Assembly (NCBI GenBank): GCA_030424825.1
Contig: JAUHWE010000073.1
Location: forward strand, 1-11,940
Reading direction: 5' to 3'
Source of the DNA: Verrucomicrobiia bacterium
GTDB taxonomy: Bacteria; Verrucomicrobiota; Verrucomicrobiia; Opitutales; Opitutaceae
Length of the DNA: 11,940 bases
The notes beneath the pieces are model-generated. The model ran no database searches, had not been told where the DNA came from, and saw only the letters and a list, made by a program, of their open reading frames with translations. The position numbers were made by a program, and so were the translations under genes. Shown one piece after another: positions 6,701 through 11,940 of the stretch (within the stretch, counting starts at the first letter, position 1; every line of letters begins with the position of its first letter).

Positions 6701-9541
6701 GAGCTTTGGGAATTTACCGGCATTGAACTGGAACCGGGACCTCACACAATCCAATGGATTCAGCGCGACCTGTTCGGCAACCCCAGAGGCACCGACAAAC
6801 GCTCCATCGTGGCATCCGGAATCCCAGAGTCGCTTGCATTGGAAAATCGTTCGCCTTCAGCGCCCTATGGAACAGATATCAGAATCGCGATCAAAGTTCT
6901 CGACGCCAATGGAAACCCCACTTTCAGAAGCGCAACTGTAACTCTCGATAATGACAACCTGGAATGGCTAATTCCCGACCGGGATCCGGCAACACCCGGA
7001 CACCAAATCCTAGTTGAAAGGGGGGAACGTGAGATCGCATTTCGACCAAGAGCCTCGACTCCCAAAAGCGAAGTAGTCGCCCGCTTAGACGATTTCATTG
7101 CCCGATTGACGCATCACTACGGGACTTCAAAAAGTCCTTTCATCCTAACGGGACTGGCCTCGATCCAAACCGATGAAAACGCTCTCTTCAATCGCCAATC
7201 AGATCCTCCCAACCCAATGCTTCCTCCCATTGGCAATCAGGAGCGGGTCGCGTTCTACAGCGAAGGCGCCTTCAGCGAATCCCTCAGCCTCGCGCTAAGC
7301 TATGATTCTAATCGAGGAGACGGGAACGACTTTAGGTATAGCGATTCAAACAAGAATTCCTATCCGGTATTTGGAGACGATTCAATAGATGGATACGGCG
7401 TCGCATCTGACAACCCTTGGTATGGTCGGGTCGATTGGAACACGCACTTCGCCGAATGGGGTGAGTTCTCGACCGAAACCGGTACCCATTCCTCCCGCCA
7501 AATCACCCGCTACCGACGCAATGTCAATGGTGCCCGAATCCATTCTGAAATCGGCAATTTCAATGTGAGTGCCTGGACCGCCCAGATAGGGAACCTTCTA
7601 GCTCGAGTGGAACTCCCCGGAGACGGTACTTCGGGGCCATACGCTATTGGTACGGCACCCGTCAATCGAGGCTCGGAAAGCGTTTCCCTTTTGGTTCGAG
7701 ACTACACGTCCAGCCAAAATTTGATTTCAGAAACTCCTCTCATTCGAAACGTTGACTACCAGATCGACTATGAAAGTGGTGAAATCTATCTTAGCGAACC
7801 CCTCGCCTCATTCGATCGTGACACTAACCCTCAGTCTCTACTGGTCAACTTTGAGAATGAGATCGAACCCAATGAAGATTGGGCCCGGGGATCGGAAGCC
7901 ACCTGGTCTCAAAATGGATTCGAATTGGGAGTCGCCAATATTTTGGAATCTCCCCTTACGGGCTCCGAACTTTGGGGCGCCTTCATGACTCTCCCCACCA
8001 GTGAGTCTACTGAACTTTCTCTGGAATGGGGGTACAGCCAAACCGATATTCCAGAACAGATCGAAGGAGAGGCTTGGCGAGCAAAATGGGGATGGCAGCT
8101 AGGTCGATTTTCCGGGAAACTTCATGCTTTGCAATCAGATGAAGCCTTTCAGAACCCTTCCGCCGCAATCGCTTCCGGACAAGAGGAGATCTCCTTTCAA
8201 GGGGAATACAAACTGGGAAACCAAGCCCGCTGGAGTACGAAGGCCATCCGCTCGAAACGCTCCGATACAATAAGACAAGGTTGGGAAACCGGATTACAAA
8301 GCGAACTGGGCGGGAAAAGCTCTTGGGGCACCTTGTATCGGGAAGTTGATTTCGAAAGACAATCCGAAGAGGGATCGACCTCTACCAAATCGAGCCTCGT
8401 CGGAATGCAACTGCGCAGCCGAGCGGATTTCTGGCGGCCCACCAATGTATCTCTCACCGCGCTACAGGATACAAGTGATTCTGACGCGCGAGCCACCCGA
8501 CTTAAGATCGACCAAAGTCTTCCAGGTGACTACAAAGCCTACGTTCGCCATGACTGGAATTCGACTCCAGATACCCCATTTGATCTTGAAGAGTCCAGAG
8601 TAAGCCACTCCATAATCTGGGGATTAGAACGTCAGCTGGGAAGCGGAGGCCGGGTCTACCACGAGTTACGAGGAAACGACTCTTTGGAAAGCGGTGACAT
8701 GGAACGAGCCATTGGAGGAAGCCGCCGGTGGAAAACATCCAGCGACTCCACCTACGCCGCTCGGTTTGAAAGCATTTCACCCAATGAAAATACTAGTAAA
8801 TCGAAGAGCATGGCTGCGAGCTTCTCTTTCGACAGTCCGAATGACTTGAACTGGAAAGGAAATGCCCGCCTAGAGTTTCGCAACCAGCAGGACAATAGAC
8901 GCTGGCTGCTGCAATCGGGAGCGGGCCGGAGAGTCAATTCCCAAGTAACGCTATTCGGACGAGGAATCCTCCTCCAAGAAGAGCCCAAGAGCAACGAATC
9001 CCTATCCCAGGCAAACGAACGCTGGCGCCTCCTCGCGGGTATCGCAATTCGACCCAACGCCGATTCCCCATGGACAAGCCTCGCGCGGCACGAGATTATC
9101 AATCGAGACGGAGGGTCCTCTCGAACAGCCACTTCAATCCTTGATGTCCAGTACGAGGGTAGGATTACGTCGTTCGATATCCACTACGCTCGGATGCGAA
9201 ATCGAGACACCGATACCCCCGGATTGACTTATATCGACCATGGGGAAATGGGCGGAATGAGTTTTCGAATCGGACTTACTGACCAGTTCGACCTAGGAGT
9301 ACGTGGATATGCGCTCTCCGCTTCAACCTACGATCAGTTAAAATTCAGCTATGGTCCAGAATGGGGATGGAGACCGCACTCTCACATGCGCATCGTGGTG
9401 AGGTATAACCTGTCCGGGTTCGAAGATCACGCGTTTGGCAGTCCGATCGCGAATCAAAAAGGCTTCGTACTAGAAGCGAATCTCGCATTCGATGAATCAA
9501 TCATCGCCTGGGCTCTCGACACGAAGGGAGCTCAACCATGA
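3764..9541 (+). CDS. Giant outer-membrane protein: Ig-like/DUF11/CnaB-like/SdrD B-like passenger plus C-terminal beta-barrel
   Basis: A 1925-aa protein. Signal peptide at residues 1-20 (SYILLLILLLVP, cut AQA|VS). Order: residues 22-170, module opening IDFVHNTARAKFD...SNTAST with calcium-like loop DVNENGAIDSTD at 111-122; 180-340, further Ig-like module(s); 345-450, domain with ETGPNTGIF at 400-408 and the only two cysteines of the protein, C371 and C446, likely a disulfide; 456-545, CnaB-like; 575-722, DUF11; 725-790, SdrD B-like (SGYVFADHNRNGQLDRDE); 825-905, N/S/P/Q-rich linker; 925-1000, beta domain ending GIELEPGPHTIQW...DLFGN; 1000-1125, invasin-like Ig; about 1160-1925, beta-barrel with alternating polar/aromatic strands. 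The barrel entry carries YPVFGDDS (1200), GDGTSGPY (1286) and DYQIDYESGEI (1331), a block I recall from other large DUF11-linked outer-membrane proteins. The last strand GFVLEANLAF ends in Phe, as barrel signals do, followed by a 16-residue tail. Likely the membrane anchor of the operon, perhaps displaying its own N-terminal part. Autotransport is a guess. It overlaps the next gene by 4 bp. Confidence 0.85.
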   Translation: MSARSYILLLILLLVPEAQAVSNPIDFVHNTARAKFDVDGVAKSTFSNTASTRINWPARFEFGDSVERHAFPGETVVISHTLKNRDRVASLIQIEPNDQDARGADWKLYLDVNENGAIDSTDRPLEVLSELLLPAQSNQSILIWIRVPDDTPPRNALRITLGAHSESGWEQVVTDTIRIHLERIPLLQKTITSSDSDHREGRINFRLELTRANIEALRPFHTRIDGQSQSGFLFIDELPLGTQLNSLTATNGATPVFNSGTGDIDNWQTSLGDEKNPPSTAGIFIPSLPTLNQSISFDLSLNFNPESLFELTNQGRFIYFDGQFALTNQVKATLHPRIARLKFVADPSMSETLDYSTIGRPLYLLANASQCNLNRFERESIEAIVSTPLSQDSEKAILLETGPNTGIFASTTPLNTATRIDSEMTPFDGTLVASEGESALATIYECQTGTPITTRIELDSPGVLFDTGTNQPIPGARVSILSTTTVSTSTSELGTPSASSVQTVTDEKGRIHLAVPLAGDYVVTVSPPEGYTWPVPESHESLAALKGERRIRDSASFGKTFRMLRSGQAVNFDIPVLAIGSGPVFLNMSTDRESVQRGELVTYEISMKNASPIDATSIQIENTPPPGFVPVPETLTIQSSYNREIETSNTERNGEQFLISVPSILSEEILTLSYRVRVTAIAPSGRQISTALVRYQSSGDNNSSNPASAAIEVLQGTLTSNHSLSGYVFADHNRNGQLDRDEAGIPNVMLYMENGRQIRTDTHGRFHLSDIQHDTHLLRLDPNTLPDQWRPGPGDSRYLLHGSARLLQGFPGEHWVANFPLQTDNTTSLEFKTEELNPDAPTNSNPAKYYSNSQSEIEQALNRPFTPNESRSVLADQGPGVRSIRDAQTRKPIPQSSTYGNSEQESPWIAQGPDRLKERLSTLDNTLEILDYQEDQLTPNSVSIRAKGRLGSQFILMLDQTPIGPEKVGVRVSSSDTEVELWEFTGIELEPGPHTIQWIQRDLFGNPRGTDKRSIVASGIPESLALENRSPSAPYGTDIRIAIKVLDANGNPTFRSATVTLDNDNLEWLIPDRDPATPGHQILVERGEREIAFRPRASTPKSEVVARLDDFIARLTHHYGTSKSPFILTGLASIQTDENALFNRQSDPPNPMLPPIGNQERVAFYSEGAFSESLSLALSYDSNRGDGNDFRYSDSNKNSYPVFGDDSIDGYGVASDNPWYGRVDWNTHFAEWGEFSTETGTHSSRQITRYRRNVNGARIHSEIGNFNVSAWTAQIGNLLARVELPGDGTSGPYAIGTAPVNRGSESVSLLVRDYTSSQNLISETPLIRNVDYQIDYESGEIYLSEPLASFDRDTNPQSLLVNFENEIEPNEDWARGSEATWSQNGFELGVANILESPLTGSELWGAFMTLPTSESTELSLEWGYSQTDIPEQIEGEAWRAKWGWQLGRFSGKLHALQSDEAFQNPSAAIASGQEEISFQGEYKLGNQARWSTKAIRSKRSDTIRQGWETGLQSELGGKSSWGTLYREVDFERQSEEGSTSTKSSLVGMQLRSRADFWRPTNVSLTALQDTSDSDARATRLKIDQSLPGDYKAYVRHDWNSTPDTPFDLEESRVSHSIIWGLERQLGSGGRVYHELRGNDSLESGDMERAIGGSRRWKTSSDSTYAARFESISPNENTSKSKSMAASFSFDSPNDLNWKGNARLEFRNQQDNRRWLLQSGAGRRVNSQVTLFGRGILLQEEPKSNESLSQANERWRLLAGIAIRPNADSPWTSLARHEIINRDGGSSRTATSILDVQYEGRITSFDIHYARMRNRDTDTPGLTYIDHGEMGGMSFRIGLTDQFDLGVRGYALSASTYDQLKFSYGPEWGWRPHSHMRIVVRYNLSGFEDHAFGSPIANQKGFVLEANLAFDESIIAWALDTKGAQP
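5936..6135 (+). other. SdrD B-like domain within the barrel protein
   Basis: Residues 725-790 start SGYVFADHNRNGQLDRDEAG and continue with IPNVMLYMENGRQIRTDTHG, the classic SdrD B pattern: G-x-V-(F/W)-x-D-x-N-x-N-G-x-x-D-x-x-E-x-G-(I/L)-x-x-V, then a D-x-x-G-x-(F/Y) turn. These prealbumin-like beta folds act as stalk units in surface adhesins and often bind calcium. Confidence 0.8.
9524..9530 (+). promoter_or_regulatory. Ribosome binding site of the fourth operon gene
   Basis: AAGGGAG ends 7 nt before the ATG at 9538, the best placed Shine-Dalgarno-like site in the window. It supports that ATG, which overlaps the stop of the barrel gene as ATGA (9538-9541), an arrangement typical of translational coupling. 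Confidence 0.65.
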
Positions 9542-11940
9542 GATCATCCGTCCAGCTCAGCGATCGATTCGGATTCGTCCAACAACTGATCACTTTCATC
9601 ATCGCCCTTGGCACTCCCCTCTCAATGCCCGCAAAAGTCTGCTTGGATAACGCCTGCCTATCTCTCAGCGGGCGACTCGCAAGCGTCGACTCCACGCAAA
9701 GCCCACTACTCAATGCCGTTGCCGGCCAGTTGCTAGGAACCTCCGTATCACTAACTGCCGGACAATGGGAAAGCCTTGCCTCCGCCGATATCGACGCTCT
9801 CAGCTTCCTCGATGCGCTGGCAATCGAAGCAGGAGCGGGGGGTCCCGATGAAGTCCTCGCAACCAATGTCACGCTTCTCAATATTGTCGACGCAGCGATA
9901 ACAGTTCTCACAAGCGAAGGAAACCTCGCCGCAGTCAACGCCCTCCAAGCACTCTCCCTTTCCCTTCCTTCCACTCTACTTCCAATCGGTGACCTCTTAG
10001 ATATCTGTGTAAACTGCAACGAAATCGCTAACGCCAATTTCTACGTCCACGATCTCCTAACCGGTTCGTTCCTCCTACTAAATCATCAGGATCCCTTTTC
10101 TACCCCTACCCCAATCACACTCTCGGGCTCTGCTATCGGGCTGGGGAGCCTGCTCGGCTCAGTCGAACTAGCCGTCAAAGGCGCTCCACCGGTTTTCAAA
10201 TGTGGTCCTGCCGGAACCTATCTCGAAGGGGCAGCGCTACGTATCTATCTCGGTATCGATCTCGTGGATATTGATATACTCAGCGATCTGAGTGCCGCTG
10301 GTTTCATCATCCCAGTCGGTATCGCGAATCTTAGCGTCCAAGTAGGTCGGGTAGACTTATACCTGGATGTTGCTAGGGCCGAAGCAATCGTCACATCCGT
10401 TTCTGGAGACTCGGGATCGGTCGGCGTAACCGCAACTCCAAGCGTAGCTAACCTCTACCTAGGTGAGATCGATCCAGCCGTTTTCTTTGATCTCAGCCAT
10501 ACGATCGTCCCCAACACGGACCTTAGCTCTGCGGAGATCGGAGACGTTGAATTCAACGCACTCTTTACCTCCATAAGCGCGAGCATTAACGCATCGGGAT
10601 ATGCCGAAGGAATCGCTCCCCTTGATGATTTGCTTTCCTTTTTTGGCCCCTATCCTGAAACGCAAACCGCTGGATCGAGCGGTACATTCATAACCAATCT
10701 ACTCGCAACCCTTACGAGTTCCCTCGATATCGATATCGAAGTAACCGAGCCAAGCATAATCGGAGGACTTCTACAAACGGTAATCAATGCCCTACTTTCA
10801 ACTCTTCTACCGGCAATACAGTCAGTCATTCCCACAGTAATCCTTTCTCCTCTAGAAACCCTCCTTGAATCCATCGTAGATCCGCTTCTCGAGTTCCTTG
10901 GGATCGGCATCGGCGAGGCCATAGTCACGGTCGGAGGGACGAACCAACACTGCACCTACTCAATATCTGGATACGTGTATGATGATTCTAATCGAAACGG
11001 GTTCCGGGAAGACGACGAAAACGGAATCGGACAAACCCTCTATGCTAAACGTTTGCTCGTCTCAGACCTCAGCGGAGACGCCCTAGAATGGACTCTCATT
11101 GACGCTTCGTCCGGATATTTCGAGTTTACGGGACTCGATCAAGAGGAGTACGCTATCGTAGTCGACGACAACAATTCACTCTCCGATACAACTCCGACTG
11201 TGCCAGATGGATACTTCTATTCCGAATCGAGCGACGGCTTTCGTTTCGCAACTCTGGCAGGTGTATCCGATCTGAATCGGGTCAATTTCGGTCTCGCTAG
11301 CGGATATCCTCTCGATGCCCAAGTTTTCTACGACAATGGCTTGAACGGAGGTATCGCCCATGATGGGACACCCCAGTCATTCGAAATCGGCTACGGACAA
11401 CTCCGCTGGGAATTGCGCGAACAAACCGGACAAACTCTCCTCGCCAGCGGGCAAACTAATGCGGAGGGCGAGATCAACGCGGTCATCCCCGCCTCAGTTG
11501 CCAACGGAGACTCCCTTTGCCTCATCCTTCAACCAGAGCCTGAATCGGTCAGGATCAGCGGTAGCCCCGGCAATGCCAATGGATCGCTTGCCGATGACCA
11601 ACTGTGCTTTACCTTCGATGAACTGGATCCGATAATCTCAGGTGTAATATTTGGATACGTAAGGTATCCTGGATTCGAACCCGATGCCCAGCAAAGCGCC
11701 AGCCCAGGTGACACGGTTTGGATTTCGCATCGCCTAGAGGCTCCCTCATCCGGACAGGTCGCTTTTGGCGCTCGAGCATTAAACCCTGTCACTTCATCCG
11801 AGTCTATCACACTCTACCGCGACAACAACAGTAATGGCGAATTCGATTCAGGAGATCTCCTTTTGAGCGACCCCATCGATCTAGAAGCGGGGGACTATGT
11901 AGATCTTCTGGTCAAATTCGTCGTTCCTTCCCACGACGCG
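9538..11940 (+). CDS. Secreted protein with TadG C-terminal-like region, SdrD B-like domain and Ig-like module (runs off right edge)
   Basis: The frame is open for exactly 801 codons from the ATG at 9538 to the last base with no stop, so the gene is 3'-truncated by the window. Residues 1-32 form a signal peptide (LITFIIALGTPLSMPA|K). Residues about 60-472 resemble the extracytoplasmic C-terminal region of proteobacterial TadG-like proteins as I recall it: LSFLDALAIEAG followed by VLATNVTLLNIVDAAITVL, then ...LLPIGDLLDI, a GPAGTYLEGAALRIYLG strand (about 223-239), LYLDVARAEAIVTSVSG (274-290), TPSVANLYLGEID, and the hydrophobic Leu/Pro-rich stretch 409-460 leading to FLGIGIGEAIVTV and C472. The N-terminal TadE/TadG membrane helix of those proteins is absent, replaced by the signal peptide. 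Residues 475-587 are an SdrD B-like domain (SGYVYDDSNRNGFREDD, ending VNFGLA). From 588 come Ig-like modules with SPGDTVWISHRL and the calcium-like loop DNNSNGEFDSGD at 762-773. Cysteines at 35, 40, 157, 160, 222, 472, 661 and 690 could pair. Probably a surface partner of the barrel protein; its C-terminal anchor, if any, is not visible. Confidence 0.8.
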   Translation, partial: MRSSVQLSDRFGFVQQLITFIIALGTPLSMPAKVCLDNACLSLSGRLASVDSTQSPLLNAVAGQLLGTSVSLTAGQWESLASADIDALSFLDALAIEAGAGGPDEVLATNVTLLNIVDAAITVLTSEGNLAAVNALQALSLSLPSTLLPIGDLLDICVNCNEIANANFYVHDLLTGSFLLLNHQDPFSTPTPITLSGSAIGLGSLLGSVELAVKGAPPVFKCGPAGTYLEGAALRIYLGIDLVDIDILSDLSAAGFIIPVGIANLSVQVGRVDLYLDVARAEAIVTSVSGDSGSVGVTATPSVANLYLGEIDPAVFFDLSHTIVPNTDLSSAEIGDVEFNALFTSISASINASGYAEGIAPLDDLLSFFGPYPETQTAGSSGTFITNLLATLTSSLDIDIEVTEPSIIGGLLQTVINALLSTLLPAIQSVIPTVILSPLETLLESIVDPLLEFLGIGIGEAIVTVGGTNQHCTYSISGYVYDDSNRNGFREDDENGIGQTLYAKRLLVSDLSGDALEWTLIDASSGYFEFTGLDQEEYAIVVDDNNSLSDTTPTVPDGYFYSESSDGFRFATLAGVSDLNRVNFGLASGYPLDAQVFYDNGLNGGIAHDGTPQSFEIGYGQLRWELREQTGQTLLASGQTNAEGEINAVIPASVANGDSLCLILQPEPESVRISGSPGNANGSLADDQLCFTFDELDPIISGVIFGYVRYPGFEPDAQQSASPGDTVWISHRLEAPSSGQVAFGARALNPVTSSESITLYRDNNSNGEFDSGDLLLSDPIDLEAGDYVDLLVKFVVPSHDA
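10951..11298 (+). other. SdrD B-like domain within the TadG-like fusion protein
   Basis: Residues 472-587 of the fourth gene. It opens with SGYVYDDSNRNGFREDDENG and ends with VNFGLA, the usual last strand of SdrD B domains. It is longer than the copy in the barrel protein and its later strands (YFEFTGLDQEEYAIVVDD) match the G-x-Y-x-F-x-x-L-x-x-G-x-Y-x-V pattern of the family. Confidence 0.75.

Noticed and set aside
9501..10037. Minus-strand 178-codon frame opposite the start of gene 4
   Set aside because: The plus strand here is open for 801 codons with signal peptide, ribosome binding site and family motifs; the minus frame has Ser/Arg-rich shadow composition.
10650..11810. Several minus- and plus-strand short frames within the last 1.3 kb (for example 10650-10955, 11360-11635 and 11529-11810)
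   Set aside because: All lie inside the continuous reading frame of gene 4, which has clear SdrD B-like and Ig-like motifs.

Overview
The window most likely comes from a Gram-negative bacterium, tentatively an opitutal (Puniceicoccales-type) member of Verrucomicrobiota. The lineage hint is the partial minus-strand gene at the left edge. Its encoded N-terminus resembles the unusual, charged pre-membrane extension of signal peptidase I from that group, as I remember it. The Gram-negative character is supported by a long C-terminal outer-membrane beta-barrel in the largest protein. Lineage is an inference from recall, not from a search.

Layout: positions 1-209 (minus) hold the 5' end of a probable signal peptidase I gene. 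Positions 210-522 are a divergent intergenic region with a 12-bp perfect palindrome and a weak candidate promoter for the minus-strand gene. From 523 to the right edge, four genes are packed on the plus strand with gaps of 23, 80 and -4 bp and look like one operon: (1) a 168-aa secreted single-domain DUF11-like protein; (2) an 876-aa secreted protein of about six Ig-like/DUF11-type modules; (3) a 1925-aa protein with a signal peptide, many Ig-like modules, a CnaB-like domain, an SdrD B-like domain and a C-terminal barrel of about 765 residues; (4) an open-ended frame of 801 codons from the ATG at 9538 to the last base. Gene 4 is a secreted protein whose first 470 residues resemble the extracytoplasmic C-terminal part of proteobacterial TadG-like proteins, followed by an SdrD B-like domain and another Ig-like module.

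All four plus-strand products carry N-terminal export signals and none has a recognisable enzyme motif. Genes 2, 3 and 4 share a related module with a Gly-[DE]-Thr-Val-x-Ile-Ser-His-like entry strand and a D-x-N-x-[ND]-G-x-x-D calcium-loop-like signature, so they look like parts of one surface structure. The simplest reading is an outer-membrane-anchored adhesin or fibre system: gene 3 provides the barrel anchor, possibly also a conduit, and genes 1, 2 and 4 are secreted partners without visible anchors of their own. Function is not proven by the sequence. No RNA gene, mobile element, CRISPR array or convincing terminator was seen.
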